Origin: an uncultured Flavihumibacter sp.
GTDB lineage: Bacteria; Bacteroidota; Bacteroidia; Chitinophagales; Chitinophagaceae
Assembly (NCBI GenBank): GCA_902168105.1
Contig: CABHOY010000061.1
Coordinates: forward strand, 80,954-144,953
Length of the DNA stretch: 64,000 bases
Direction of reading: 5' to 3'
The notes under the pieces are model-generated. The model did not search any database and was not told where the DNA came from. It worked only from the letters and a program-made list of their open reading frames with translations. The translations under genes and the position numbers were made by a program. Shown one piece after another: positions 54,199 through 63,779 of this stretch; position 1 is the first letter of the stretch; each line of letters starts with the position of its first letter.

Positions 54199-55611
54199 AT
54201 GCGAGATACACAGGCCAGTTCCCGCCTGGGCAAGGTATTCCGATTGTTTGTTACTGCTGTATCAGGCACGGAAAAAGAGTTCACGAGCGGTAATATCAAC
54301 CGTGCGATTTTTTTATTATCAGTACCCATGATACTGGAAATGGTGATGGAATCACTCTTTGCAGTAGTGGATATTTTTTTCGTCAGCAAGCTGGGTAAAC
54401 ATGCTATTACTACTGTTGGATTGACAGAATCCATGATGACAATAGTATATACTGCAGCATTTGGATTAAGTATGGCGGCTACAGCAGTAGTGGCGCGCCG
54501 TACAGGAGAGAAAGATAATAATGCAGCGGCACATGCAGCTGTTCAGTCACTTTATGTAGCGCTTGTATTGGCTTTGATCATTGCGGTAACAGGAATAATA
54601 TATGCGCCCGATCTGTTGGTACTAATGGGGGCTTCTCCTGAAGTAGTCAGTAACGGTCATATATATACGCGAATTATGTTGGGTAGTAATCTCATCGTAA
54701 TCCTGCTATTTCTCATTAACGCAATTTTCCGGGGAGCGGGAGATGCAGCTGTCGCTATGCGGTCTTTATGGATCGCGAATATCCTGAACATTATATTGTG
54801 TCCTTTGCTGATAAACGGTTTAGGCCCCATTCCCGCATTAGGGTTGAAAGGCGCCGCTCTGGCTACCACAATAGGCCGTGGCATCGGAGTATGTTATCAG
54901 CTGTACCACCTTTTTGGAGGAAAAGGTCTGATACGCATCAGTAGTCGTCATATCGCTCCCGACGCAGGTGAGATCTGGAAGTTACTGAAGATTGCGGCTG
55001 GCGGTACCGCACAGCTGCTGATCAATACAACCAGCTGGATCTTCCTGGTGCGGCTGATTGCCCGTTTTGGAGAAGATGCGGTGGCCGGATATACGATTGC
55101 GATAAGGATCGTTATTTTCACACTACTGCCCGCCTTCGGCATGGCAAATGCTGCCGCTGCACTGGTTGGACAAAACCTGGGAGCCGGTCAGCCCGACCGG
55201 GCGGAAACCTCTGTATGGAGGGCGGCCTTCTTTAATATGGTTTTCCTGGGATTGATATCCATCTTCTTTTTCATGGCGGCACGGCCGGTGGTAATGCTCT
55301 TTACCAGCGATGCGGCCATTGTATTATATGCTGCCCAATGTTTGCAGCTGGTAAGCGTGGGATACATCTTCTACGCATATGGCATGGTGTTGTCCCAGTC
55401 GTTTAACGGTGCAGGGGATACGCGTACCCCTACCTTTATCAACCTGGTGGGCTTCTGGATGCTGCAGATCCCAATGGCCTGGATACTGGCCGTAAACTAT
55501 AACATGGGGCCAGCGGGTGTTTTCTGGGCTATCGCTGTTGCAGAATCCTGTATCGCGGTGGCGGCTATTGTTATATTCCGGAAAGGATGGTGGAAGCGGG
55601 TAAAAGTTTAG
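54199..55611 (+). CDS. MATE-family multidrug efflux transporter
   Basis: The product has 470 residues from the ATG at 54199 (MRDTQASSRLGKV), preferred over 54118 because it gives the usual family length and the extra 27 residues are unlike the family. About 12 hydrophobic segments form two bundles, with the MATE signature region near SVPMILEMVMESLFAVVDIFFVSKLG and a second near QNLGAGQPDRAE. It exports cationic drugs in exchange for Na+ or H+. A separate promoter for the next gene follows directly. Confidence 0.92.
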   Translation: MRDTQASSRLGKVFRLFVTAVSGTEKEFTSGNINRAIFLLSVPMILEMVMESLFAVVDIFFVSKLGKHAITTVGLTESMMTIVYTAAFGLSMAATAVVARRTGEKDNNAAAHAAVQSLYVALVLALIIAVTGIIYAPDLLVLMGASPEVVSNGHIYTRIMLGSNLIVILLFLINAIFRGAGDAAVAMRSLWIANILNIILCPLLINGLGPIPALGLKGAALATTIGRGIGVCYQLYHLFGGKGLIRISSRHIAPDAGEIWKLLKIAAGGTAQLLINTTSWIFLVRLIARFGEDAVAGYTIAIRIVIFTLLPAFGMANAAAALVGQNLGAGQPDRAETSVWRAAFFNMVFLGLISIFFFMAARPVVMLFTSDAAIVLYAAQCLQLVSVGYIFYAYGMVLSQSFNGAGDTRTPTFINLVGFWMLQIPMAWILAVNYNMGPAGVFWAIAVAESCIAVAAIVIFRKGWWKRVKV

Positions 55612-55612
55612 T

Positions 55613-55620
55613 TACATTTG
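55613..55620 (+). promoter_or_regulatory. Promoter -7 element of the PfkB kinase gene
   Basis: TACATTTG matches TAnnTTTG exactly, starting 2 bp after the MATE stop codon; transcription would start about 39 nt before the kinase ATG. Confidence 0.6.
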
Positions 55621-55665
55621 CGCTGTTTTATTGTAAACTAACTAAACCCAATTAAAAGAATAAGC

Positions 55666-56592
55666 ATGTCGCTAACTGTTGTAGGTTCTATGGCGTTCGA
55701 TGATATAGAAACGCCCTTTGGTAAATCCGGCCGGATCGTTGGTGGTTCCGCCACATTCATAGCATGGGCCGCTTCTAACTTTGTAAAGCCCATCAATCAG
55801 GTGTCTGTTATCGGTGGGGATTTCCCACAGGATGAACTAGACGCGCTGGGTGCCAAAGGAGTAGCTTTTGATGGCGTACAGGTAAAGAAAGATGAGAAAT
55901 CTTTCTACTGGGCCGGCAGATATCATATGGACATGAACACCCGTGACACACTGGCTACCGAGCTGAATGTACTGGCTGAATTCCAGCCAGTGATACCTGA
56001 CAGTTACCAGGGAAGCGAATTCCTGATATTGGGTAACCTGACGCCACAGGTACAGTTGTCTGTAATAAAACAGATGAAAACAAGGCCTAAACTGATCGTA
56101 ATGGATACCATGAACTTCTGGATGGAAGTAGCTATGGACGATCTGAAAACGGTACTGAAAGAAGTAGATGTGCTCCTGGTGAATGATGGGGAAGCCCGTC
56201 AGCTGACAGGAGAAATCTCCCTGGTAAAAGCTGCCCGTATTATTCTGACCACTATGGGCCCTAAATACCTGATCATTAAGAAAGGAGAGCATGGTGCACT
56301 GTTGTTCCATGAGAACCATGTATTCTTCGCTCCTGCCCTGCCACTGGAAGAGGTATTTGACCCAACCGGCGCCGGCGATACCTTTGCAGGTGGTTTTATC
56401 GGTCACCTGGCCAAAACGAAGGATATCTCTTTTGAGAATATGAAGACAGCCATCATAGTAGGTTCTGCTATGGCTTCCTTCTGCGTGGAACGTTTTGGTG
56501 TAGGCCGCCTTCGTGAGATCACTGCTGAAGATATCAGCAATCGTCTGGAGCAATTCGTACAACTGGTTAATTTTGATATAGACCTGATCTAG
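55666..56592 (+). CDS. PfkB-family sugar or nucleoside kinase
   Basis: This protein has 308 residues. The first PfkB signature is around GGSATFIAWAASNF (about 26-39), and the second, with the catalytic aspartate, is DPTGAGDTFAGGFIGHL. The N-terminal MSLTVVGSMAFDDIETPFG is typical of a Bacteroidota PfkB clade of unsettled substrate (ribokinase- or adenosine-kinase-like). It is cytoplasmic and monocistronic, with its own promoter and a strong terminator. Confidence 0.9.
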   Translation: MSLTVVGSMAFDDIETPFGKSGRIVGGSATFIAWAASNFVKPINQVSVIGGDFPQDELDALGAKGVAFDGVQVKKDEKSFYWAGRYHMDMNTRDTLATELNVLAEFQPVIPDSYQGSEFLILGNLTPQVQLSVIKQMKTRPKLIVMDTMNFWMEVAMDDLKTVLKEVDVLLVNDGEARQLTGEISLVKAARIILTTMGPKYLIIKKGEHGALLFHENHVFFAPALPLEEVFDPTGAGDTFAGGFIGHLAKTKDISFENMKTAIIVGSAMASFCVERFGVGRLREITAEDISNRLEQFVQLVNFDIDLI

Positions 56593-56608
56593 TCTCTACG
56601 ATTTTTAT

Positions 56609-56652
56609 AAAAAGGAAAAGCATCGCGCCATAGGCGGATGCTTTTCCTTTTT
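56609..56652. terminator. Bidirectional terminator after the PfkB kinase gene
   Basis: A 16-bp perfect stem (56609-56624 with 56637-56652) has A5 at the left end and T5 at the right, so it works in both directions. It separates convergent kinase and nuclease genes. Confidence 0.92.
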
Positions 56653-56668
56653 ATACTATAACCCATTA

Positions 56669-57469
56669 TTATTTGTAGATCCCATTCAGCAAGGCTGCCA
56701 GCCTTAATCCACCTTTCAACAGCTGACTATTCAGATCGCCCGCAAACCAGAAGTTATAACGGTAGCTCAGCTTGTCATTGGCATGTGTGAGTGAGTATAC
56801 TTTAGCCGACAACTGGTTTGACTCAAACATCCAGTCAGCTACACTGCCGCTCTGGAGCTTACGTACTGTTGTTGCAGAAGCTGTATCCAGGGCCTGTGTA
56901 TATTCTGTATAACTCAGCTGCTGGAATTCTACCAGGTGCTCATCCCAAACCCGGTGAAGGTTAGTCGGTTTGTCAAACCACATCACCTGGATCTTGTTGC
57001 CACCCTGGTCTTCATCCCTGCCTGCATGTAAGGGCTGATGCATGTCTCCGATCATATGGATAAGGAAAGTGAGCGCAAATACCTTATCCGCTTTGGAAAT
57101 GGAAGGATCTTTCAGTTTTTTGACTAATGCATTGGTTTGTGCATACAGGTTTTCTCCAGTGGCATGTGCTTTTATTACTTCGTCAAATTGTTGACGTGTA
57201 CAGTTGGGCGGAAAATCCAGGTAATGCCAGGGTGAAGTATGATCATATTGATGTGTTGTGTCCGATTTGATAAAATCAGGCCAGTTGGCAACCATCGCCA
57301 TGCTCTGTGGCCCAAGTAAAGCATATATGGCTTTACGTGCCTGCGGCGTTAAATGACGGCTGGCGATCTCGGCTACCACACGGTGGCCGGTAACGCCCCA
57401 GGCAAAGCCTGACATGGGTATCAATGGCAATATGACACCTAGTAAAACATGGTACAGTTTTTTAAGCAT
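56669..57469 (-). CDS. Secreted S1/P1-type nuclease
   Basis: The product has 266 residues from the ATG at 57469; the frame is open further upstream but that part lacks a signal-like sequence. The signal peptide is cleaved before W24, so the mature protein begins WGVTGH. In S1/P1 nucleases the N-terminal Trp and the following His bind the zinc cluster. Further ligands are in TSPWHYLDFP, FLIHMIGDMHQPLHAGRDEDQGGN and the following His/Asp region. It degrades single-stranded DNA and RNA in the periplasm or outside, probably for phosphate or nucleoside scavenging. Confidence 0.92.
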   Translation of the reverse strand: MLKKLYHVLLGVILPLIPMSGFAWGVTGHRVVAEIASRHLTPQARKAIYALLGPQSMAMVANWPDFIKSDTTHQYDHTSPWHYLDFPPNCTRQQFDEVIKAHATGENLYAQTNALVKKLKDPSISKADKVFALTFLIHMIGDMHQPLHAGRDEDQGGNKIQVMWFDKPTNLHRVWDEHLVEFQQLSYTEYTQALDTASATTVRKLQSGSVADWMFESNQLSAKVYSLTHANDKLSYRYNFWFAGDLNSQLLKGGLRLAALLNGIYK

Positions 57470-57551
57470 AGTACATGAGATTGTTAATTCTTCACAAGTG
57501 TATAAAGGTGAGCCAGATTTTTCAAATGAAAAAGCACTCTCTATTAATTTG

Positions 57552-57559
57552 TACATTTG
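57552..57559 (+). promoter_or_regulatory. Promoter -7 element of uvrB
   Basis: TACATTTG matches TAnnTTTG exactly and lies 20 bp before the uvrB ATG, giving a very short leader. Confidence 0.6.
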
Positions 57560-57579
57560 ATAACGCTATAAATTAGAAT

Positions 57580-59634
57580 ATGCCCTTCAAGATAAATGCA
57601 CCATATGCCCCCGCAGGCGATCAGCCGGAAGCCATTCGCCAGCTTGTAGAAGGAATACAGGATGGAGTGCCAGCCCAGACTTTACTTGGGGTAACAGGTT
57701 CCGGAAAAACATTCACTGTCGCGAATGTCATTCAACAGGTGCAGCGCCCTACGCTGGTGCTGACACATAATAAGACATTGGTGGCTCAGCTGTATGGGGA
57801 GTTCCGTCAGTTCTTCCCGGATAACGCTGTGGAATATTTCGTGTCTTACTATGACTATTACCAGCCGGAAGCATATATGCCGGTGAGCGATACCTATATA
57901 GAAAAGGATCTGTCCATTAACGAGGAGCTGGATAAGCTGAGATTGAGAGCAACTACCAGCCTTCTGTCCGGACGCAGGGATATAATAGTAGTAGCCAGTG
58001 TGTCCTGCATATATGGTATGGGTAACCCTACAGATTATGAAAATGGTATCATCCGTTTGCATAAAGGACAGACCATCGGCCGTAATACTGTTTTGCATGG
58101 CCTGGTGAACTCCCTGTATACGCGTACAACGGGCGATTTCAATAGAGGAAACTTTCGTGTAAAGGGCGATACCGTGGATATTAACCTGCCTTACGTGGAT
58201 TTTGGTTATCGTATCACTTTCTTTGGTGATGAGATCGAAGAGATCGAAAGCTTTGACGTACAGAACGGCAAACGTATAGGCACTATGGAAAATGCGGCCA
58301 TCTTCCCGGCTAACCTCTATCTGGCGCCTAAAGATATGATGGCACAGATCACCTTTGAGATCCAGGATGAGTTAATGGCGCAGGTGGAATATTTCCGGTC
58401 TATCGGGAAACACCTGGAAGCGCAGCGGCTGTCAGAACGTGTGAACTATGATCTCGAAATGATCAGAGAACTGGGTTATTGTAGTGGTATCGAGAACTAT
58501 TCCAGGTTCCTCGACAGGCGTGCCCCCGGTACCCGCCCTTTCTGCCTGTTGGATTATTTCCCGAAAGATTTTCTCCTGGTAATAGATGAGAGCCACGTAA
58601 CCATCCCTCAGATTGGAGGTATGTATGGTGGGGATAGATCACGCAAGCTGACCCTGGTTGACTTCGGTTTCCGGCTGCCTTCTGCAATGGATAACCGGCC
58701 GCTTAACTTTTATGAATTCGAGAACCTGTTGAACCAGGCCATCTTTGTTAGTGCTACACCAGGCGAATATGAGCTGAGACAAACAGAAGGTGTGGTAGTG
58801 GAACAGGTAGTAAGGCCTACCGGGCTGCTGGAGCCACCAATAGAAGTAAGGCCCAGCGTAAATCAGGTGGACGACCTGCTGGAGGAGATAGATAAACGAG
58901 TGTTAAAAGGTGGTCGGGTGCTTGTTACTACCCTTACCAAACGGATGGCGGAGGAAATGGATAAGTACCTGCACCGTATCAATATCAAATCCCGTTACAT
59001 CCACTCGGAAGTAGATACCCTCGAAAGGATAGAGATATTAAGGGATCTCCGCCTGGGTAATATAAATGTCCTGGTCGGCGTAAACCTGTTGCGTGAGGGG
59101 CTTGACCTGCCGGAGGTGACGCTCGTGGCCATATTGGACGCAGATAAGGAAGGGTTCCTGAGAGATGAACGCTCCCTGACCCAGACAGCGGGCCGTGCGG
59201 CCCGTAACGTGGAAGGGCTGGTGATCTTTTATGCTGACAAGATTACAGACAGCATGCAACGAACTATCGATGAAACAGATCGCCGCCGGGAAAAACAGGT
59301 CGCCTATAATATTGAACATAAGATCACTCCAAGAACGGTGTTAAAGAGTAAAGAACAGATACTAGGACAGACCGCTGTGTTGGAAATCAAGCAGTTCGAC
59401 GAGAATTCGCCTTATGCAGTACATGACGAGGTTACACTGGTGGCAGAGGATGCAGTAGGATATGCTAAACAAGAGGCTACTGCGGCCAAGACAATCCCAC
59501 AGATGGAAAAGGCAATCGGCAAGGTGAAAAAGGACATGGAGAAGGCTGCAAAAGATCTCGACTTTATGGAAGCTGCCCGATTACGTGACCAAATGTTCGC
59601 AATGCAACGTGAATTAGAAAGTATGAAGCAATAA
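57580..59634 (+). CDS. uvrB: Excinuclease ABC subunit UvrB
   Basis: This protein has 684 residues, the usual length. Walker A is GVTGSGKT (37-44). The damage-probing beta-hairpin region is YYDYYQPEAYMP (about 92-103). Helicase motifs run to the C-terminal RecA domain (QTAGRAARN near 542-550), and a UVR domain ends the protein (about 635-680, MEKAAKDLDFMEAARLRDQMF). UvrB receives DNA lesions from UvrA and positions UvrC for nucleotide excision repair. It is monocistronic here. Confidence 0.98.
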   Translation: MPFKINAPYAPAGDQPEAIRQLVEGIQDGVPAQTLLGVTGSGKTFTVANVIQQVQRPTLVLTHNKTLVAQLYGEFRQFFPDNAVEYFVSYYDYYQPEAYMPVSDTYIEKDLSINEELDKLRLRATTSLLSGRRDIIVVASVSCIYGMGNPTDYENGIIRLHKGQTIGRNTVLHGLVNSLYTRTTGDFNRGNFRVKGDTVDINLPYVDFGYRITFFGDEIEEIESFDVQNGKRIGTMENAAIFPANLYLAPKDMMAQITFEIQDELMAQVEYFRSIGKHLEAQRLSERVNYDLEMIRELGYCSGIENYSRFLDRRAPGTRPFCLLDYFPKDFLLVIDESHVTIPQIGGMYGGDRSRKLTLVDFGFRLPSAMDNRPLNFYEFENLLNQAIFVSATPGEYELRQTEGVVVEQVVRPTGLLEPPIEVRPSVNQVDDLLEEIDKRVLKGGRVLVTTLTKRMAEEMDKYLHRINIKSRYIHSEVDTLERIEILRDLRLGNINVLVGVNLLREGLDLPEVTLVAILDADKEGFLRDERSLTQTAGRAARNVEGLVIFYADKITDSMQRTIDETDRRREKQVAYNIEHKITPRTVLKSKEQILGQTAVLEIKQFDENSPYAVHDEVTLVAEDAVGYAKQEATAAKTIPQMEKAIGKVKKDMEKAAKDLDFMEAARLRDQMFAMQRELESMKQ

Positions 59635-59731
59635 CATTAAAATAAGTCCATTTTTATGTCCTGGATCATAAAACATACATTATAATTATTTTAATGTATG
59701 AAAATTATTTAACAGACTTATTTCACGTAAC

Positions 59732-59763
59732 AAAATCAGCTTAATATTTATTAAGCTGATTTT
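59732..59763 (+). terminator. Terminator downstream of uvrB
   Basis: A 13-bp perfect stem (aaaatcagcttaa with ttaagctgatttt, 6-nt loop) followed by agtttatta, about 100 bp after the uvrB stop. Confidence 0.75.
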
Positions 59764-60014
59764 TAGTTTATTATAGCCTGTTTCTCCTGATTGCAGTAGC
59801 AACTGCCTTCCCAATGTTAGAAAATTGTTAATCACGGGCCTGGTACTTTGTTAAGTAATTGATAGTTAGCTATTTATAGCTGCTGTCAAGACGTATTTAG
59901 AACACTTATATGGTCAAAAAGTAACACATATATTATAATTAAAAATAATATAGTTAATATTTGAGCCCAGATCCTATATTTTTCTTCAATCATTTCTATT
60001 TTTTGCCTTTTCTA

Positions 60015-60045
60015 TTTGATGGAGTGAATATCCTTCATACTTTTA
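60015..60045 (+). promoter_or_regulatory. Promoter of amtB
   Basis: TTTG (60015-60018), a 19-bp spacer and TACTTTTA (60038-60045, one mismatch from consensus) would start transcription about 20 nt before the ATG. The -7 element sits inside a near palindrome (cttca...tgaag, 60034-60051) that could be a regulator site. Confidence 0.6.
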
Positions 60046-60071
60046 TTGAAGAAATTTAAAAATGCACAGCT

Positions 60072-61460
60072 ATGAAGAAAACATCCTTTCAAGACTATTT
60101 GCCCTTCCTTGTGCTGGCATTTGTCGCAATAATTGCATTATTTATTCCGGGGGAGCTTCCTTTCGCTGATCCCAAAGGCCAATACAATTATGGTGATATT
60201 GCCTGGATACTGGTAGCATCCTGCCTCGTATTTTTGATGACGCCTGGACTGTCATTCTTCTATGGTGGTATGGTGAATCGTAAAAACGTGATCTCAACAC
60301 TGGTACAGAGCTTCATTGCTACCGGTGTGGTTAGTATCATGTGGGTGGCTGTAGGATTCAGCCTTTCCTTTGGTAAATCGATAGGTGGTCTGATCGGTGA
60401 TCCTTCAACGTTCCTGTTTTTCAGAGGCGTGCCTTCAGGCGAGCCCTGGTCTCTGGGTACAACCATTCCTTTACTGGTATTCGCGCTTTTCCAGATGAAA
60501 TTTGCAGTGATCACTCCTGCACTGGTAGTAGGCGCTGTAGCAGAAAGGATCCGTTTTACGTCTTATGTATTATTTATGGTGTTATTCACTCTACTGGTTT
60601 ATGCGCCGATCGCACACTGGACATGGCATCCTGATGGTATCCTGTTCAAGATGGGGGTTCTAGACTTTGCAGGTGGTACAGTAGTACACATTTCTGCTGG
60701 TTGCGCTGCGCTTGCTGGTGTACTGGTACTGAAACGCCGTAAAGACCATATAGAAAAGAAAGAATTGCAACCTGCCAATATTCCTTTCGTACTGTTAGGT
60801 ACAGGTTTACTCTGGTTCGGATGGTTCGGTTTTAACGCAGGTTCCGCTCTGGGCGCTAACGGGCTGGCTGCTTCAGCTTTCGCTACTACCAATACCGCTG
60901 CTGCTGCTGCCGGTTTATCCTGGATCTTCTTCGATGTGATCCGTGGTCGTAAACCTTCTGCACTCGGTTTCTGTATCGGTGCTGTAGTTGGTCTGGTCGC
61001 TATCACTCCTGCCGCTGGGTTCGTAGGTATCCCACAGAGTATCATGATCGGTTTTGTTGCCGCTATCGTTTCCAACCTGGTGGCTCACTACAAATCTAAA
61101 ACTGCTATCGACGATACACTGGACGTATTCCCTTGTCATGGTGTAGGTGGTATGGTCGGTATGTTGCTGACCGGTATATTCGCCAGCAAGAATGTAAATG
61201 GCGCTATCAGTGATGGCCTGTTCTACGGCGGTTTTGAACTCTTCAAAAACCAGGTGATTGGATTATTGATAGTAGTAGTATACAGCTTTGTGGTTTCCTA
61301 CGGTATCTTCAAACTGATCAACCTGATCCATCCGCTGCGTGTAAGTGATGAAGAAGAAGCACTGGGTCTGGATGCTACACAGCACAACGAACAGTATCAT
61401 CCGGCTATGATGAGCGTATATGACAACGGTACGCTTAAAGAAGAACAGATGGTGCACTAA
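60072..61460 (+). CDS. amtB: AmtB-type ammonium transporter
   Basis: This protein has 462 residues and about 11-12 transmembrane segments. The Amt signature DFAGGTVVHISAGCAALAG (about 198-216), the first pore histidine region AHWTW (about 181-185) and the second, FPCHGVGGM (about 355-363), are in place. A cytoplasmic tail of about 40 residues follows. It conducts ammonium into the cell under nitrogen limitation. No glnK/glnB gene is adjacent; a porin gene follows after a structured 260-bp gap. Confidence 0.96.
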   Translation: MKKTSFQDYLPFLVLAFVAIIALFIPGELPFADPKGQYNYGDIAWILVASCLVFLMTPGLSFFYGGMVNRKNVISTLVQSFIATGVVSIMWVAVGFSLSFGKSIGGLIGDPSTFLFFRGVPSGEPWSLGTTIPLLVFALFQMKFAVITPALVVGAVAERIRFTSYVLFMVLFTLLVYAPIAHWTWHPDGILFKMGVLDFAGGTVVHISAGCAALAGVLVLKRRKDHIEKKELQPANIPFVLLGTGLLWFGWFGFNAGSALGANGLAASAFATTNTAAAAAGLSWIFFDVIRGRKPSALGFCIGAVVGLVAITPAAGFVGIPQSIMIGFVAAIVSNLVAHYKSKTAIDDTLDVFPCHGVGGMVGMLLTGIFASKNVNGAISDGLFYGGFELFKNQVIGLLIVVVYSFVVSYGIFKLINLIHPLRVSDEEEALGLDATQHNEQYHPAMMSVYDNGTLKEEQMVH

Positions 61461-61500
61461 GCATAAAAAGACATTAACATAGTTTGACATCCCAAAGTGA

Positions 61501-61627
61501 GAATAGCTAATAATCAAACTGGAATAAATAACGTAGACAGTATTTTATTTTATCAACCAGGATTATTTATCAACCAATTTCCATCGCATTCCATGTAGGA
61601 TTCTTTCCGGTTGGTTATTAGCTATTC
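61501..61627. other. Long inverted repeat between amtB and porin
   Basis: The left arm 61501-61522 and right arm 61607-61627 pair over 21 bp, with two G-T pairs and one bulged base, around an 84-nt loop. It lies 40 bp after amtB and 94 bp before the porin ATG, so it could terminate amtB, stabilise its mRNA, or regulate the porin. Confidence 0.65.
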
Positions 61628-61720
61628 TTTTCTCTCACCTGTATTTCCACTATAGAACGGCGAGCAACGAACAAGAAGAACAACACGCGCACACCATTTT
61701 TATCAACCAAATTTCCTTGC

Positions 61721-62800
61721 ATGAAAAAAGTTTTATTGGTAGCATTTGCTGCCTGTCAGGCGCTTATTGCCCATTCTCAGACTGCTGCTGATACGACTAA
61801 AGCCCCACTGGTAAAGCTTTCCGGCTCTGCAGATGTCTATTACAGGTATAATTTTAATAACAACATTGACAATAAAACCAGCTTCACGAACTCTCACAAT
61901 AGTTTTGAACTGGGCATGATCTCCCTTAAGGCCGAACATGAGTTTAAAAAAGGAAGTATAGTGGCAGATGTTGGCTTTGGCAAAAGGGCTGCGGAGTTTT
62001 CATATAATGAAACAACCGATAAGGTTAACACCGCAGAGGTGGTCATTAAACAATTATATGTCGGTTATCAGGTGCTGGACAAGTTAAAGGTCAGCATGGG
62101 TAGCTTCGGAACGCACGTAGGATACGAACTGCTGGATGCTTATCTGAACAGGAACTACAGTATGAGTTATATGTTCAGTAATGGTCCTTTCTTTAGTACC
62201 GGCGTCAAAGCAGACATTACGATCAGTTCCGCATGGACGGCCATGATCGGTGTCTTCAATCCCACCGATTTTAAATCGGCGTCCTGGACAAATAATAAGT
62301 ATGTTGGTGCACAATTGGGTTATTCGTCTACCAAGGCACCTCTTAAATTATATCTGAACTATCTGGAAGGAAAAGATACTACCGGTATTCAGAACCACCA
62401 GATCGATTTTGTTGCTACTTACCAGGTCAATTCCGTACTGGGATTGGGATATAACGGTACTGTCAGCACTTATAACAACACCCGTGAGAAAGAACCCGGT
62501 GAAACTGCAAAGCAATGGTGGGGATCTGCATTATACGTGAACCTGGATTTCAACGAAAAAGTGGGGCTGACCTTACGCGGTGAATACTTTGATGATGCGG
62601 ATGCATTGAAAACATTTGCTGGCACGGACGGAGGTCATGTAATGGCGGGTACGCTTTCGTTAAATTACAAAGTGGGAAACCTTACCATTGTACCAGAATT
62701 CAGGGTGGATAAGGCTTCTGTCGATATCTTCAGTAAGAAGTCAGGAGCTGCAGTAGGAACCTCTCCAAGCCTTTTACTGGCTGCAACATATCATTTCTAA
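61721..62800 (+). CDS. Outer-membrane beta-barrel porin
   Basis: This protein has 359 residues. A signal peptide ends near residue 19 (AHSQTA). The rest is alternating strands of a porin-2-like barrel (SADVYYRYNFNNN, SFELGMISLKAEHEF) ending in the aromatic terminus ATYHF, the usual signal for outer-membrane insertion. Genes of this type often follow amtB in Bacteroidota, so a role in nitrogen-compound uptake is plausible but not shown. Confidence 0.85.
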   Translation: MKKVLLVAFAACQALIAHSQTAADTTKAPLVKLSGSADVYYRYNFNNNIDNKTSFTNSHNSFELGMISLKAEHEFKKGSIVADVGFGKRAAEFSYNETTDKVNTAEVVIKQLYVGYQVLDKLKVSMGSFGTHVGYELLDAYLNRNYSMSYMFSNGPFFSTGVKADITISSAWTAMIGVFNPTDFKSASWTNNKYVGAQLGYSSTKAPLKLYLNYLEGKDTTGIQNHQIDFVATYQVNSVLGLGYNGTVSTYNNTREKEPGETAKQWWGSALYVNLDFNEKVGLTLRGEYFDDADALKTFAGTDGGHVMAGTLSLNYKVGNLTIVPEFRVDKASVDIFSKKSGAAVGTSPSLLLAATYHF

Positions 62801-62816
62801 ACAGGAATTTCCTCCT

Positions 62817-62867
62817 GCCTTATGCTCTTCTTTCCTGCCTGTGGGCCGGGAGAGAAGAGCATAAGGC
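62817..62867. terminator. Stem-loop downstream of the porin gene
   Basis: A 15-bp perfect stem (gccttatgctcttct with agaagagcataaggc) has a 21-nt loop, starting 16 bp after the porin stop. No T-run follows, so termination or mRNA protection are both possible. Confidence 0.7.
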
Positions 62868-62923
62868 ATTCATATTACCACCTAAGGAAAATATTTTTTT
62901 ATTTTGTGAGCAAAACCTGATAC

Positions 62924-63589
62924 ATGCTGCAGCCCTCCACGTTGAAGTTTTTAAAATTCTTAAGTAAGAATAATGATAAGGTCTGGTTTGATGAACATAA
63001 ATCTGATTACCAGAAAGCAAAGGCCGACTATGAAAGCGTAGTACAGCAGATCCTGGATGGTCTTTATAAGCAAGACCCCGCTATTACAGGTCTGCAGGTG
63101 AAGGACTGTACCTTCCGTATATATAAGGATGTTCGCTTTTCAAAAGATAAAACACCTTATAAGACCAATATGGGAGCGGCTTTTGCTCCTGGTGGGCGTA
63201 AAACGCCGCGTCCTGGCTATTACTTCCACCTGGAACCGGGAGGCAGCAGCTTTGCTGGCGGTGGCCTGTGGATGCCGGAAGCAGATGTACTGAAAAAGGT
63301 CAGGCAGGAAATAGATTATAACTTTGAAGAATTCCAGCAGATCATCTCCAATAAAGAATTTATCCGCTACTTTGGTAAAATAGAGGGAGAATCCCTTAAG
63401 ACTGCTCCGCAGGGCTATCAACCAGACAATCCTGCTATTGCATATCTGAAATTGAAAAGCTTCACCATATGGCATCATATTTCTGATGATGCTACCACAC
63501 AGCCTGCACTGGTAAGAGAAATACTGAAAATATTTGCGGTGATGCAGCCCTTTGTTAAGTTCATGGACAGGGCGCTCGATACGGAATAG
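62924..63589 (+). CDS. DUF2461 family protein
   Basis: This protein has 221 residues. It matches DUF2461 (TIGR02453) by the opening STLKFLKFLSKNNDKVWFDEHKSDY, the central CTFRIYKDVRFSKDKTPYKTNMGAAF and GYYFHLEPGGSSFAGGGLWMPEADVL. The biochemical function is not known to me. It is cytoplasmic, with no signal peptide, and is flanked by hairpins on both sides. Confidence 0.93.
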   Translation: MLQPSTLKFLKFLSKNNDKVWFDEHKSDYQKAKADYESVVQQILDGLYKQDPAITGLQVKDCTFRIYKDVRFSKDKTPYKTNMGAAFAPGGRKTPRPGYYFHLEPGGSSFAGGGLWMPEADVLKKVRQEIDYNFEEFQQIISNKEFIRYFGKIEGESLKTAPQGYQPDNPAIAYLKLKSFTIWHHISDDATTQPALVREILKIFAVMQPFVKFMDRALDTE

Positions 63590-63702
63590 TCAGGGGGTGA
63601 AAATAATATTACAGATCACTGTCTGTCATCACAGATGGGTAAGCCACAATGCACCGTTATTTTAAAAGAGAGGAATACCTGTTTTACTTAGGGCCGTATG
63701 GT

Positions 63703-63753
63703 CATCTGCCGGATACGTATACGCCGGTACACATATTTTATTACCGGCAGATG
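63703..63753. terminator. Hairpin near the right edge
   Basis: A 10-bp perfect stem (catctgccgg with ccggcagatg) with a 31-nt loop lies 27 bp past the stop of the partial minus-strand gene and may terminate it. Confidence 0.5.
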
Positions 63754-63779
63754 CTTACAGCACAATAAGTTTTAACGGG

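Larger units (their letters stand above)
59635..60071 (+). other. 437-bp intergenic region between uvrB and amtB
   Basis: Very AT-rich. It holds a terminator hairpin and the amtB promoter; no gene or other structure is supported. Confidence 0.5.

Noticed and set aside
55837..56562. 241-codon minus-strand frame opposite the second PfkB gene
   Set aside because: Antisense shadow of a gene with both PfkB signatures; composition rich in His, Tyr and Gln as expected for a shadow frame.
63649..63768. 39-codon plus-strand frame near the right edge
   Set aside because: It overlaps a probable terminator hairpin for the opposite strand and lacks a promoter; too little support to list as a gene.
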